From Halomonas sp. MCCC 1A13316 (GTDB lineage: Bacteria > Pseudomonadota > Gammaproteobacteria > Pseudomonadales > Halomonadaceae): a stretch of DNA of 64,000 bases. Below the pieces are notes generated by a model, which saw only the letters and a list, made by a program, of their open reading frames with translations, made no database searches and was not told where the DNA came from. The stretch is taken from assembly GCF_014931605.1 (NCBI RefSeq), contig NZ_CP053382.1:1736001-1800000 (forward strand). The letters run 5' to 3'. This document shows, one piece after another, positions 54,194 through 62,949 of this stretch; the first letter of the stretch is position 1; every line of letters begins with the position of its first letter. Position numbers and translations under genes: made by a program.

Positions 54194-55420
54194 TCAGGCT
54201 CGGGCAGCGATGGAAGGGTCGGCCTCGTCGGCTACGATCACGCAATTGCGGCCTTGGGACTTGCCGGCATAGAGCGCGTCGTCGGCGCGTTGCAGCGCCA
54301 ATTCAAGTTTCGCCTCGTCGGGCTCGACCTGGCTGATGCCTACCGTGACCGAGAGTCGCTGGCTCTCGTCGAGCATTGGCAGGCGCAGCGAAGTTACCTT
54401 GTGACGCAGGCGCTCGGCGATGAATGTTGCGGTCTCGAGGTCGGCCTGGGGCAGGGCGATGACGAACTCCTCGCCCCCATAGCGGCCGATGAGGTCCGTT
54501 TCACGCAGTACCGAGGCACAGCAGGAGGCGACGGTGGTCAGCACCAGGTCACCCACGGCGTGCCCGTGGTGATCGTTGACGGTCTTGAACAGATCGATGT
54601 CGACCATGCAGATGGCCAGAGGGGTGCCTTCCCGCTGGGCGCGGTGGAATTCGCGCTCCGCTTGCTCGAAGAAGTGGCGCCGGTTGGCAATACCGGTCAA
54701 TGGATCGGTGCTGGCCATGTGACGCAGTTGGGCCTCCAGCAGTTGACGCTCCTCGATCTCCTGTTGCAGCTTGCGGTTGGCTTCACGCTCATCCACCAGC
54801 AGCGCGAACTGCTTGCGTTGCAGCCGGTTCAGGCGGCTGTAGGTCAACCAGCCCATCAGGTTGGCGAAACCGAGTATCAGAATGCAACTTGCCAGCATCC
54901 CGGGGGAGAGGGGCTTCCATAGAGCGGCAACCAGAACGAATCCGAACGCCAGGTAACCGCTCCAGGTCAATATCCATGGCAAGCGATTGGGAACCAGAAG
55001 ATAGATGGCCAGGCTGGCTACCACAATGCTCGAGACGTGCAGGCCGATACTGCCCGGGTGGAGCAGAATCGTCAGGAGCAGTCCGGTACTGGCGCCAAGG
55101 TAAACCAAGTTGAGCGGGAATGGCCAATGCGCATGGGCTGGATGATGGCCAATGTATCGCGCCAATGCCAGGCAGCAGAGCGCAACGCCGATACGTATGG
55201 CAGCCAGGGCCAGAAACTCGACGCCAGCGCCGAGCAGCAGGTGATCCGCCACAATGAAGAGCAGGAAGATGCCGGCGACGATCCACAGCGCTCGGCGCAG
55301 CTGCTCCGAGTCCTGGATCTGCATGGTTCGGCGAAAAAGGCTTTCCAGCGCCGAGTCGTGAAACTCGTCACGCCAATTGAGCGAAGCCCCCACCCCAGCC
55401 TCGTTCTTGCCAGCAGTCAT
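54194..55420 (-). CDS. GGDEF diguanylate cyclase with membrane sensor
   Basis: Makes cyclic di-GMP. The 408-residue protein has an N-terminal region with six or so membrane helices (about 40-200), a coiled-coil (about 205-240, QRKQFALLVDEREANRKLQQ), and a GGDEF domain (about 242-400) with DIDLFKTVNDHHGHAVGD and active-site motif RYGGEEF. The variant GGEEF is fully competent in known enzymes. An inhibitory RxxD site is present as RETD five residues before the active site. The sensed signal is unknown. Confidence 0.92.
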   Translation of the reverse strand: MTAGKNEAGVGASLNWRDEFHDSALESLFRRTMQIQDSEQLRRALWIVAGIFLLFIVADHLLLGAGVEFLALAAIRIGVALCCLALARYIGHHPAHAHWPFPLNLVYLGASTGLLLTILLHPGSIGLHVSSIVVASLAIYLLVPNRLPWILTWSGYLAFGFVLVAALWKPLSPGMLASCILILGFANLMGWLTYSRLNRLQRKQFALLVDEREANRKLQQEIEERQLLEAQLRHMASTDPLTGIANRRHFFEQAEREFHRAQREGTPLAICMVDIDLFKTVNDHHGHAVGDLVLTTVASCCASVLRETDLIGRYGGEEFVIALPQADLETATFIAERLRHKVTSLRLPMLDESQRLSVTVGISQVEPDEAKLELALQRADDALYAGKSQGRNCVIVADEADPSIAARA

Positions 55421-55579
55421 CAGTGAGTCCCTTGAGATATGACGCCATGTCCTCTGGCGCCATCCTACGTCTCTGTTTTTGGTTTTTCCTGAACTGACTG
55501 GTTATGCACTTGCTCATCCCTCACGCCACTGTAACGAGAGGGTAATGCCTTTTCATGATGGTCAAGAACCGCCATGAGC

Positions 55580-55618
55580 GCCAGGGCGTAACTATGCCCA
55601 AACGCCAAACGCCCTGGC
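55580..55618. terminator. hairpin downstream of ABC-2 permease
   Basis: GCCAGGGCGT (55580-55589) and ACGCCCTGGC (55609-55618) are perfect inverted arms around a 19-base loop, just beyond the permease stop on the minus strand. There is no T-tract; it may stabilise or end the transcript. Confidence 0.45.
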
Positions 55619-55622
55619 AGGC

Positions 55623-56384
55623 TCAGGGCTTGAGACGATAGCCGGTGCGGAAGATCCAACTGATAACCGCCAGTGCTATACCGAGGAACAGCGTGATGAT
55701 GGCGAGGCTGGCCCAGATGCTGACGTCGCCGGTGCCGTAGAAGCTCCAGCGGAAGCCACTGATCAGGTAGACCACCGGGTTGAGTAGGGTCACGGTCTGC
55801 CAGAAGGGCGGCAGCATTTCGATGGAATAGAAGGTACCACCGAGAAAGGTCAGTGGCGTGACGATCAGCAGCGGCACCAGTTGGAGTTTCTCGAAGCCGT
55901 CGGCCCAGATGCCGATGATGAAGCCGAGCAGGCTGAAGGTCAGCGCGGTCAGTATCAGGAACAGCAACATTACCAGCGGGTGCTGTATTGAGAAGGGCAC
56001 GAACAGACGTGCCGTACCGAGCACGATCAGGCCCAGGATCATTGACTTGGTGGCCGCCGCACCAACGAAGCCGAGCACGACCTCAAAATAGGAGATCGGC
56101 GCCGAGAGGATCTCGTAGATAGTGCCCGAGAAGCGCGGAAAGAAAATACCGAACGAGGAGGTCGAGACACTCTGGGTCAGCAGCATCAGCATGATCAGCC
56201 CGGGCACGATGAAGGCGCCGTAGCTCACCCCGTCGACTTCGCTGATGCGCGAGCCGATGGCGGCGCCGAACACCACGAAGTAGAGCGAGGTCGACACCAC
56301 CGGTGAGACGATGCTCTGCAACACGGTACGCAGGCTGCGGGCCATCTCGGCCTGATAGATGGTCTTGACCGACTGCAGGTTCAT
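55623..56384 (-). CDS. yadH: ABC-2 type permease (YadH-like)
   Basis: Membrane partner of the neighbouring ATPase, 253 residues with six membrane segments. Family hallmarks are [19 protein letters not shown] and the [36 protein letters not shown] and [18 protein letters not shown] blocks, as in YadH of E. coli. Its start overlaps the ATPase stop by four bases, so the two are coupled. The substrate is unknown. Confidence 0.9.
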   Translation of the reverse strand: MNLQSVKTIYQAEMARSLRTVLQSIVSPVVSTSLYFVVFGAAIGSRISEVDGVSYGAFIVPGLIMLMLLTQSVSTSSFGIFFPRFSGTIYEILSAPISYFEVVLGFVGAAATKSMILGLIVLGTARLFVPFSIQHPLVMLLFLILTALTFSLLGFIIGIWADGFEKLQLVPLLIVTPLTFLGGTFYSIEMLPPFWQTVTLLNPVVYLISGFRWSFYGTGDVSIWASLAIITLFLGIALAVISWIFRTGYRLKP

Positions 56385-57388
56385 GCGCTCTCCCTGACCA
56401 GGTTGACGAAGATTTCCTCCAGCGAGCTCTGCCGAGTGTGCAAGTCCTTGACGCGTATGCCGGTGGCCTCGAGGTCGGCCAGCAGCCCGGCGATGCCGGT
56501 GCCCTCGTCCAGGCGGGTGACATCATAGGTATAGACCAGCGCATGGCCCTCTTCGGCCAGCACCAGGTCGTGGCCGGCCAGGGCGGCGGGTACGGCTTCC
56601 AGCGGGGAGGCGAGATGCAGCGTCAGTTCCTTGCCCCCCAGCTGCTGCATCAGTGCGGTCTTCTCTTCCACCAGTACCAGTTCACCACGGCGAATCACGC
56701 CGATGCGGTCGGCCATTTCCTCGGCTTCCTCGATGTAGTGAGTGGTGAGAATGATGGTCACGCCCTGATCGCGCAGGCCGCGTACCACCTCCCACATCTC
56801 GCGTCTGAGTTCCACGTCGACGCCGGCGGTGGGCTCGTCGAGAAACAGAATCTGCGGCTTGTGCGACAGCGCCTTGGCAATCAGCACACGCCGCTTCATG
56901 CCGCCCGAGAGCTCCAGCAGTCGGTTGTCACGCTTGTCCCACAGGGTCAGGGCGCGCAATACGTTCTCGATGTGTGCCGGATCCTTGGGCTTGCCGAACA
57001 AACCGCGGCTGAAACTGACCGTATCCCACACCGTGGTGAACGCCTCGTTGGTCAACTCCTGGGGCACCAGGCCGATACGCTCCCGAGCCTCGCGATACTG
57101 GGCCACATTGTCGAAGCCACCCACCTTGACGCTGCCGCCGCTGGCATTGACCAGCCCGCAGATCACGCTGATCAGCGTGGTCTTGCCGGCCCCGTTGGGG
57201 CCGAGCAGGGCAAATATTTCGCCGCGGCGGATCGTCAGGTCGACCTCTTTGAGCGCCTGGTACCCGTCGCCATAAGTCTTGGAGAGCTTTTCGACCTGAA
57301 TCATCGGCGTGCCGGCTTCGGCGTTACCGCCAGCGTTGCTGCCCTGTTCCGGCATGGTGATCGACGCGGGATTGGCTGAGAGGGTCAT
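56381..57388 (-). CDS. yadG: ABC transporter ATP-binding protein (YadG-like)
   Basis: ATPase of a two-component exporter. The 335-residue frame has a Gly/Ala-rich leader ([16 protein letters not shown]) of about 28 residues before the conserved [14 protein letters not shown]; the ATG at 57304 is therefore an alternative start. Walker A is [12 protein letters not shown], signature [15 protein letters not shown], Walker [13 protein letters not shown]. The C-terminal region carries [22 protein letters not shown], the ending of YadG-type ATPases. The permease gene overlaps by four bases. Confidence 0.92.
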   Translation of the reverse strand: MTLSANPASITMPEQGSNAGGNAEAGTPMIQVEKLSKTYGDGYQALKEVDLTIRRGEIFALLGPNGAGKTTLISVICGLVNASGGSVKVGGFDNVAQYREARERIGLVPQELTNEAFTTVWDTVSFSRGLFGKPKDPAHIENVLRALTLWDKRDNRLLELSGGMKRRVLIAKALSHKPQILFLDEPTAGVDVELRREMWEVVRGLRDQGVTIILTTHYIEEAEEMADRIGVIRRGELVLVEEKTALMQQLGGKELTLHLASPLEAVPAALAGHDLVLAEEGHALVYTYDVTRLDEGTGIAGLLADLEATGIRVKDLHTRQSSLEEIFVNLVRESA

Positions 57389-57508
57389 GCGGCGTCCCTG
57401 TTTTCGAAAGAGCGAATCGACATTGCCCTATCCTAGCGTGTGGAGGTGCCCGGCGCAGAGTTCGTGTGGTGAAGTTTGCGTCGGGCGCCATTGGCCTTGC
57501 CGCTTGCC

Positions 57509-58966
57509 TTAGTTGCCTATGATGCCAACCATATTCAATAGATAGAGCACCGCAAAGCCGAAGTAGAACAAGCCGGCAGCGGTCATCGTTAGGGTGGCCA
57601 ACCCCCCCGGCCGAAGCTGCGATGGCAGGCGTGTGCGGTTGACGTAGAGCGCTGCTAAGGCGATGAAAGGCGTATGGGCTGCCGCAATAATGCCTGAAAC
57701 GGACATCACCTGCACCGGATCGCTGAAGACCAGCAGGATGAGTAGCGGCACGAAGCCGGTTACGCTGACGATATAGAGCCGCTTGAGCCAGCGACGCTCG
57801 AACATGGGCCAGGGCAGCCGGCGATCCAGGGCGTTCAGACTCTTGAGCAGCAGGCTCGAACTGCCGGACTCGCGGTGACGGCGGGTCACGATCAGGGTCA
57901 TGTCGGCAAAGCTACGCCCCCAGCCGTCCTGGTTGGCCAGAATGCTGCCGCCCAAGGCAATGACGATCGCGGCCAACAGCACATAGCGGCCGACCTCGCC
58001 CCACACGTCCGAGAAAATGTTGGTCAGATCCACTGCGACCTTCGGCCCCTCGGGCATGATGCCCTCCGGTGCCAGCAGTTCGGCGCCGAGCACGAGGAAG
58101 GAGAAGATCACCACCAGGCCACCAACTACGCCGAGTACCGCCGTCATGGTCATGGTGCGGATCCACTGCTGTAGATGGTCAATGCGGGTTTCCTGGGGCT
58201 TGGGGGCGGTCCTGCTCATCTCCTTGCGCGAATCCTCGGGCATTTCGTCGTTGGGCTCACGGCTCTGCAGGCCTCCGCCGAAACCGCGGGTGGCGGTCCA
58301 GTAGCCGAACCAGACGATGCCCATGGAGCCGGCGAGAATGGTACCCACCCAAGGCAGAATCACGTAGAGGTCGGGGTCGTCCGGCCAAGTGGGGGCTAGA
58401 CCTTGGGCGATCGGCGCCAGGCCGGGAAAGACGATCACCGCCGTGACGATAGCCATGACCATCAGCGCCAGGGCCATCACGCGGCTGAAGGTTTCGATCA
58501 GCGAGTAGCGTCCGGTGGCGGTGAACAGCGTGGAGGCCACTACCATGGCCATGGCATACAACGTGTTGGCGCCGGGCAGGAACTCGCCAAGCGCACTGCC
58601 GACGACGGCGGCGAGTCCGGCAATGCCGATCGCCGCCGCCAGCAGCTGCGGCACGAAGATTACCCATACGGCCCAGTTTTTTGGCCCCTTAAGGGTGTGC
58701 ATACCCTCGAGCATGGTCCGGCCGGTGACGATGGAATAGCGAGCCATCTCACGAATCATGACCCACATGAACAGCACCACGAGCAGCAGTATCCACAGCA
58801 ATTGATACTCGTAGGCTGATGCCACCCGAGGGGTGAAGAGGATCGAACCGGTGCCGACGGCGGAGAGCATCCACAGCAAGCCGGGGCCATACCATTTGAT
58901 GCGGCCTTTTCCCTTGGGCGGGTCGGGTACTCGATCTCGGAAATGAGCGTTCTGCTCCTGTTGCAT
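57509..58966 (-). CDS. Nramp-like divalent metal transporter, non-canonical
   Basis: About 11 membrane segments over 485 residues, taking the start at 58966 (MQQEQNAHF). The KWYGPGLLWMLSAVGTGSILFTPRV segment aligns with Nramp helix 1, but the metal-binding DPGN motif reads VGTGS, and no MPH motif is seen at helix 6. An ATG at 59029 is an alternative start. Family placement rests on the overall layout, GPGLL start and REMARYSIVTGRTMLEG stretch. The substrate could differ from Mn2+/Fe2+ (for example Mg2+ or none). Confidence 0.75.
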   Translation of the reverse strand: MQQEQNAHFRDRVPDPPKGKGRIKWYGPGLLWMLSAVGTGSILFTPRVASAYEYQLLWILLLVVLFMWVMIREMARYSIVTGRTMLEGMHTLKGPKNWAVWVIFVPQLLAAAIGIAGLAAVVGSALGEFLPGANTLYAMAMVVASTLFTATGRYSLIETFSRVMALALMVMAIVTAVIVFPGLAPIAQGLAPTWPDDPDLYVILPWVGTILAGSMGIVWFGYWTATRGFGGGLQSREPNDEMPEDSRKEMSRTAPKPQETRIDHLQQWIRTMTMTAVLGVVGGLVVIFSFLVLGAELLAPEGIMPEGPKVAVDLTNIFSDVWGEVGRYVLLAAIVIALGGSILANQDGWGRSFADMTLIVTRRHRESGSSSLLLKSLNALDRRLPWPMFERRWLKRLYIVSVTGFVPLLILLVFSDPVQVMSVSGIIAAAHTPFIALAALYVNRTRLPSQLRPGGLATLTMTAAGLFYFGFAVLYLLNMVGIIGN

Positions 58967-59068
58967 CCTTGTCACATCCTGCTCCTTGTCGCTTGCATGG
59001 ATGCATAAGTTAGCAGGCCTGGCTTTCATCAGCTCAAGGGATATCTCGGCGCAAGGGCATGAACGACA

Positions 59069-59096
59069 AAGCCGCCGTGACGGGGCACGGCGGCTT
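59069..59096 (-). terminator. terminator of ppiC
   Basis: AAGCCGCCGTG (59069-59079) and CACGGCGGCTT (59086-59096) are perfect 11-base arms around a six-base loop. It lies beyond the ppiC stop on the minus strand and is followed by TTTG there, a weak T-tract. Confidence 0.65.
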
Positions 59097-59140
59097 CGGT
59101 AAATGCGGCCGGGGCGTGACGCCATCCGGCCAGGCTGGCC

Positions 59141-59419
59141 TCAGCTGCGGCTGGTGATTTCCAGCAGGTGGTAACCGAACTGGGTCTTGACCGGACCGTG
59201 CACCTTGTTCAACTCGCCCGAGAAAACCACTTCGTCGAATTCACGCACCATCTGGCCCGGGCCGAAGCTGCCCAGGTCGCCGCCCTGGCGGCCGGAGGGG
59301 CAGCTCGAGTGCTCGCGGGCGACTTCGGCGAAGTCGCGCCCGCCTTCGATCTCGGCCTTGAGGGCCTCACATTTCGCTTCGTCGTTTACCAAAATGTGTC
59401 GTGCAGTTGCCTTGGCCAT
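59141..59419 (-). CDS. ppiC: parvulin-type peptidyl-prolyl isomerase
   Basis: Single-domain PpiC, 92 residues as in E. coli. The ATG at 59419 follows AGGAGA; a longer in-frame extension is not conserved. Motifs are ARHILVNDEAKCEALKAEI, SSCPSGRQGGDLGSFGPGQM and TQFGYHLLEI, the complete parvulin fold, without a signal peptide, so it is cytosolic. The DUF1330 gene lies upstream on the same strand with a gap of about 80 bases. Confidence 0.95.
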   Translation of the reverse strand: MAKATARHILVNDEAKCEALKAEIEGGRDFAEVAREHSSCPSGRQGGDLGSFGPGQMVREFDEVVFSGELNKVHGPVKTQFGYHLLEITSRS

Positions 59420-59501
59420 GTCGTTCTCCTGACAATGAGGGCGCGCCAGCGCCACGTAAAGTGACGCGAAGGATAGCACGAGGCGTTCGCCAAGCCGAAA
59501 G

Positions 59502-59789
59502 CTACCCCTCGTAGGCGGCCAGGTCGACCTGTGCTGCCGCGTCACGCAACGGTATCAACGCCTGATACTCGGGCGAGTCGTACCACTGCTCCACGGCATG
59601 CATGTCAGGGAACCGCAGCATCACGATATTGGGGTGGCCCGGCTGCCCCGCCAGCGTGGAGGCGCGCTGCCCACGCATGATCACTTCGCCGCCCCAACTG
59701 GCGAGCGTCTCGGGGATTCGCTCGACGTAGTCCAGCCAGCGTTCGGGATCGTTAACGGTCACCTGACCGACGACATAGACATGGCTCAT
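59502..59789 (-). CDS. DUF1330 family protein
   Basis: The ATG at 59789 follows AAGGAG; the extra ten residues of a longer frame are unconserved. The 95-residue protein reads SHVYVVGQVTVNDPERWLDYVERIPETL, then HPNIVMLRFPDMHAVEQWYDSPEYQALIPLR, the DUF1330 (dimeric ferredoxin-like) signature. Function is unknown; relatives are small stress or catabolic accessory proteins. The 59803 gene lies just upstream on the same strand. Confidence 0.85.
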   Translation of the reverse strand: MSHVYVVGQVTVNDPERWLDYVERIPETLASWGGEVIMRGQRASTLAGQPGHPNIVMLRFPDMHAVEQWYDSPEYQALIPLRDAAAQVDLAAYEG

Positions 59790-59802
59790 ACGACGCTCCT
59801 TA

Positions 59803-60126
59803 TCAATTACCGTCAGCACCGAACCTTAGACGCAGATTCTGCAGGCCGTCGAGCTCCATGCGCATCTCGTCCGAGAAGATCGGGTGGCCCTGAAGACGAA
59901 TGGTGACCGTGGCATCGGCGCCGCGGTAGCCGACTTCCGCGCTTACCGTGGCTTCGTTGCTGACCGGGGCCATCGGGTCGTAGTCGATGCGCTGTACCTC
60001 CAGGGCAGTGAGTCCTCTTGCGTCGAGCTGTTCGTCGATGGCCTGCCTGACGACGTGGCCGTAGTAGAGGTAGAGCCCACCATAGGCCAGGGCGGCAATG
60101 AAAAGCAGCGAGATGAGTCGACCCAA
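59803..60126 (-). CDS. small membrane-anchored protein, unknown
   Basis: A TTG start at 60126 is supported by AAGGAG six bases upstream. The 107-residue product has an N-terminal hydrophobic anchor (LISLLFIAALAYGGLYLYYG) and a soluble part with alternating strand-like blocks (VQRIDYDPMAPVSNEATVSAEV, ATVTIRLQGHPIFSDEM), consistent with a periplasmic beta domain. I do not recognise the family. It lies between the DUF1330 and SDR genes, all on the minus strand, behind a 16-base palindrome. Confidence 0.6.
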   Translation of the reverse strand: MGRLISLLFIAALAYGGLYLYYGHVVRQAIDEQLDARGLTALEVQRIDYDPMAPVSNEATVSAEVGYRGADATVTIRLQGHPIFSDEMRMELDGLQNLRLRFGADGN

Positions 60127-60141
60127 GTGTTTCTCCTTACC

Positions 60142-60157
60142 ATAACGATATCGGTAT
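60142..60157. promoter_or_regulatory. near-perfect 16-bp palindrome, possible operator
   Basis: ATAACGATATCGGTAT is a palindrome in 14 of 16 bases. It lies 15 bases upstream of the small membrane protein start and between it and the SDR stop, so it is suitably placed for an operator. No regulator is adjacent. Confidence 0.35.
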
Positions 60158-60163
60158 GTCGGG

Positions 60164-61048
60164 TTAGGCTTTGCGCTCGTCGCGTGTCGACGCCAGCAGC
60201 ACCCGGTCCATTCCCCGCGTGGTGAGCAACCGCTTCAGCACGCAGAACAGGTGGGTAGGCAGGGTGACATGATAACGCGGCCTGGGCCGCCGGCTCTCCA
60301 GGGCATGGACCAGCTTGTCGACCACGGCATCGGGGCCCAGGGTGAAGGCACCGCCTGAAGACCCCTTGCTGCCGGTCAGCCGGGCTTCCACGGTGCGGTA
60401 GGTGTCGCGGTGGTAGCTTCCGGTGGTGTCGATGTTGGCCTTGAAGGCGCGATGAGAGTTCTCACGGAAGCGGCTGGCGATGGGGCCGGGCTCGATCAGG
60501 CTGACATGGATGCCGCTACCGTACAGCTCCTGGCGCAAGGTGTCGGTCAGGCCCTCCAGAGCGAACTTGGAGCATACGTAGGCCCCGCGGTAGGGCAGGG
60601 CGGCGAACCCCAGCACCGAGCTGTTTTGCACGATACGTCCGTATCCTTGTTCGCGCATGACCGGGATGATCCGCGTGGTGAGTTCGTGGGTGCCGAGCAG
60701 GTTGGCTTCCAGTTGGGCGCGAAGCACGTCACGGGTGAGGTCCTCCACGGCACCCGGTTGGCCGTAGGCGGCGTTGTTGAACAGAGCATCGAGTCGTCCG
60801 TCGGTGCGTTCCAGCACCCGTTCAACGCAGGCGGAGATGGATTCGCTCGAGGCCAGCTCCAGGGGAAGGGCCACGAGCCCCTCACCGTGTAGCCTGTCGA
60901 GATCCTCCTGGCGGCGGGCAGTGGCAAAGACCCGCCAGCCGCGCTTTACTAGGGCGTGTGCCGCGGCATGGCCGATGCCGCTTGAGCAGCCGGTAACCAG
61001 TATGCTTCGCGGCACCGAGCCGGTTCCGGGCATGAGGCCATCGCTCAT
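60164..61048 (-). CDS. short-chain dehydrogenase/reductase
   Basis: Classical SDR of 294 residues. The start at 61048 overlaps the GST stop (ATGA). The cofactor motif is TGCSSGIGHAA (Gly-rich, Rossmann), the NNAAYG motif is present, and catalytic residues are Ser in QNSSVLGF and Tyr/Lys in YRGAYVCSKFALEGL. A C-terminal extension of about 60 residues includes LPTHLFCVLKRLLTTRGMDRVL, typical of YbbO-like SDRs. Substrate is unknown. It is translationally coupled to GST. Confidence 0.9.
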   Translation of the reverse strand: MSDGLMPGTGSVPRSILVTGCSSGIGHAAAHALVKRGWRVFATARRQEDLDRLHGEGLVALPLELASSESISACVERVLERTDGRLDALFNNAAYGQPGAVEDLTRDVLRAQLEANLLGTHELTTRIIPVMREQGYGRIVQNSSVLGFAALPYRGAYVCSKFALEGLTDTLRQELYGSGIHVSLIEPGPIASRFRENSHRAFKANIDTTGSYHRDTYRTVEARLTGSKGSSGGAFTLGPDAVVDKLVHALESRRPRPRYHVTLPTHLFCVLKRLLTTRGMDRVLLASTRDERKA

Positions 61049-61677
61049 GGCAGGGGAATCTCGTTGACCTGCTTGGGCACGTGGTAGCCGCGCTGCACCG
61101 CCGGGCGGCTGGCGATCTCGACATACCAGCGCTTCACGTTGGGATAATCCTTCAGGTCGATGCGTTGCCACTCGTAGCGCGATACCCACGGCCAGCAGGC
61201 GATATCGGCAATGGTATACTCGTCGCCGGCCAGGTAGGCATTGTCGGCCAGGCGGGCATCCAGTACGCGGTAGAGGCGCTTGGCCTCGTCATGGAAACGT
61301 TCTTCGGCGTAGGGCGCCTTGCCGGGATTGAACTGCAGAAAATGGTGAGCCTGGCCGAGGAAGGGCCCCAGGCCGCCCATTTGCCACATCAGCCACTCCA
61401 GGGTGCGGTAGCGCTGCTCCGGTTCTTCGGGCAAAAAGCGACCGGACTTCTCAGCCAGGTAGATCAGGATTGCACCCGACTCCATCAATACCGTGCCGGT
61501 GTCGTCATCACGGATGGCGGGGATCTTGTTGTTGGGGCTGACCGCAAGGAAGGCCGGCTCGTGTTGCTCGCCCTGGGTGATGTCCACGGCATGGGTACGA
61601 TAGGGCAGGCCGAGCTCCTCGAGCATGATGGAGACTTTGCGGCCGTTGGGTGTGGTCCAGGTCCAGAGGTCGATCAT
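61045..61677 (-). CDS. glutathione S-transferase (Ure2p/YfcG-like)
   Basis: Start at 61677 follows AAGGAAAC; longer frames are antisense to trxC. The 210-residue protein begins MIDLWTWTTPNGRKVSIMLEELGLPY, the YfcG/YghU type in which Thr-Thr-Pro-Asn-Gly replaces a catalytic Ser/Cys, and has the cis-Pro NKIPAI, ESGAILIYLAEKSG and a GST C-terminal helical domain. YfcG-like enzymes are disulfide-bond reductases. It is divergent from trxC, another thiol enzyme, across 171 bases. Confidence 0.92.
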   Translation of the reverse strand: MIDLWTWTTPNGRKVSIMLEELGLPYRTHAVDITQGEQHEPAFLAVSPNNKIPAIRDDDTGTVLMESGAILIYLAEKSGRFLPEEPEQRYRTLEWLMWQMGGLGPFLGQAHHFLQFNPGKAPYAEERFHDEAKRLYRVLDARLADNAYLAGDEYTIADIACWPWVSRYEWQRIDLKDYPNVKRWYVEIASRPAVQRGYHVPKQVNEIPLP

Positions 61678-61848
61678 GGCTGTTTCCTTGCGCCTGGGGC
61701 AGCATTCTTCGCTGCCTGAGTTGAAGGCTGTCAGAGACCATAGCATCCGCCGGGCGATGGCGTAACGGGCCGTTCCTGCGTTCAGCTTGATTGCGGCCTG
61801 TTGCAGCGCCATGATTGGACACTGATCTTCCTGATTGGAGCGGATCCG

Positions 61849-62289
61849 ATGGCAGATTCTTTCATCCTGGGTTGCCCGCACTGTAGTGCCATGAATCGTG
61901 TCCAGGGGACTCGTCTTGGTGAAGCGCCCAAATGCGGCAAGTGCAAGCAGCCGTTGTTCACCGGTGAACCCGTCGAGCTTACATCGGCCAACTACCATGC
62001 CTTGGTCGAGCGCAGCGAACTGCCGGTCGTGGTCGACTTCTGGGCCAGTTGGTGCGGGCCCTGCAAAATAATGGCGCCAATCTTTGCCGAAGCGGCAGGG
62101 CAGCTGGAGCCGCGCATGCGCTTCGCCAAGCTGAATACCGAGGCCGAGCCGGAACTGGCAGGGCGTTTCAACATACGTAGCATTCCTACGCTGATCGTGT
62201 TTCGACAAGGCAATGAAGCCGCCCGTCAGCCTGGGGTGCTGCAAGGGGCACAGTTGCGCCAGTGGCTACAGCCTCACCTGGCCCAGTGA
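61849..62289 (+). CDS. trxC: thioredoxin 2
   Basis: Trx2 is a zinc-containing thioredoxin, linked to oxidative stress in E. coli. The ATG at 61849 has GGAG 9 bases upstream. The 146-residue protein has the N-terminal zinc finger Cys9, Cys12, Cys29 and Cys32 (CPHC and CGKC), then the thioredoxin domain with active site WCGPC (Cys69, Cys72) and the cis-Pro in RSIPTLIVF. The last codons lie in the first copy of a 32-bp tandem duplication. It is divergent from the GST gene. Confidence 0.96.
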   Translation: MADSFILGCPHCSAMNRVQGTRLGEAPKCGKCKQPLFTGEPVELTSANYHALVERSELPVVVDFWASWCGPCKIMAPIFAEAAGQLEPRMRFAKLNTEAEPELAGRFNIRSIPTLIVFRQGNEAARQPGVLQGAQLRQWLQPHLAQ

Positions 62290-62335
62290 GGCCGGCCCGG
62301 TGGCCTCACCTGGCCCAGTGAGGCCGGCCCGGTGG
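62272..62335. repeat. perfect 32-bp tandem duplication at the trxC stop
   Basis: Two identical 32-base copies (62272-62303 and 62304-62335) begin CCTCACCTGGCCCAGTGAGG and end GGCCCGGTGG. The first copy supplies the last six codons and the stop of trxC, so the second copy is a noncoding duplicate of a gene end. It looks recent, because there are no differences between copies. Confidence 0.95.
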
Positions 62336-62412
62336 CGTTGCCAACACGGGCCGAGCGTATCGCTTCCCGCCAGCTACGCTGAGAAGGTAAGCACCCGCAA
62401 CAGGAGGCAGCC

Positions 62413-62883
62413 ATGCTTCTTCAAGGCTCCTGTCACTGCGGTGCGGTGAGTTTCGAACTCGAATCGCCGCATCCGTATCCCTATCAACGCTGTTATTGCT
62501 CGATCTGCCGCAAGACCGCTGGAGGTGGGGGTTATGCCATCAATCTGGGCGGTGTTTACGCCACGCTGCAGGTCGAGGGCGAATCGAACGTCTCGGTCTA
62601 TCACGCCGTGATCGATGGAGAACCGAGTACGGGCGAGCGGCATTTCTGTGCGCGCTGCGGCAGTGCCCTGTGGGTTTACGATCCGAGCTGGCCGGAACTG
62701 GTGCACCCATTCGCCTCGGCCATCGATACGCCTTTGCCGGTACCACCCGAGCGGGTTCACCTGCTGCTGGACAGCAAGGCCAACTGGGTCGAGCCGGACA
62801 TCGGGTCGAACGACAAGCGCTTCGAACACTACCCGAGCGAGAGCCTGGCGGAATGGCATGAGCGCCTGGGGCTTGTCAGGTAG
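62413..62883 (+). CDS. GFA family (CENP-V/GFA domain) protein
   Basis: Zinc-binding family named after the glutathione-dependent formaldehyde-activating enzyme. The ATG at 62413 follows AGGAGG 5-10 bases upstream. The 156-residue protein has the zinc cysteine sets Cys7-x-Cys9, Cys27-x-Cys29-x2-Cys32 (CYCSICRK) and FCARCGSALW, all preserved. It is a small cytosolic protein; carbon-sulfur lyase activity is family-based inference. It follows trxC but has no overlap with it. Confidence 0.9.
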   Translation: MLLQGSCHCGAVSFELESPHPYPYQRCYCSICRKTAGGGGYAINLGGVYATLQVEGESNVSVYHAVIDGEPSTGERHFCARCGSALWVYDPSWPELVHPFASAIDTPLPVPPERVHLLLDSKANWVEPDIGSNDKRFEHYPSESLAEWHERLGLVR

Positions 62884-62949
62884 CCGGGCGCCCTTGAGAA
62901 TGGCCGCCGAACGGCTTCAGGCGAGCCGGGCCGATGGCGAGGGGGGAGC

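Noticed and set aside
61678..62244. In-frame upstream extension of the GST gene
   Set aside because: It runs antisense to trxC; MIDLWTWTTPNG is the family N-terminus.
62290..62412. Possible terminator between trxC and the GFA gene
   Set aside because: The GC-rich stretch is explained by the 32-bp duplication; there is no T-tract or long stem.
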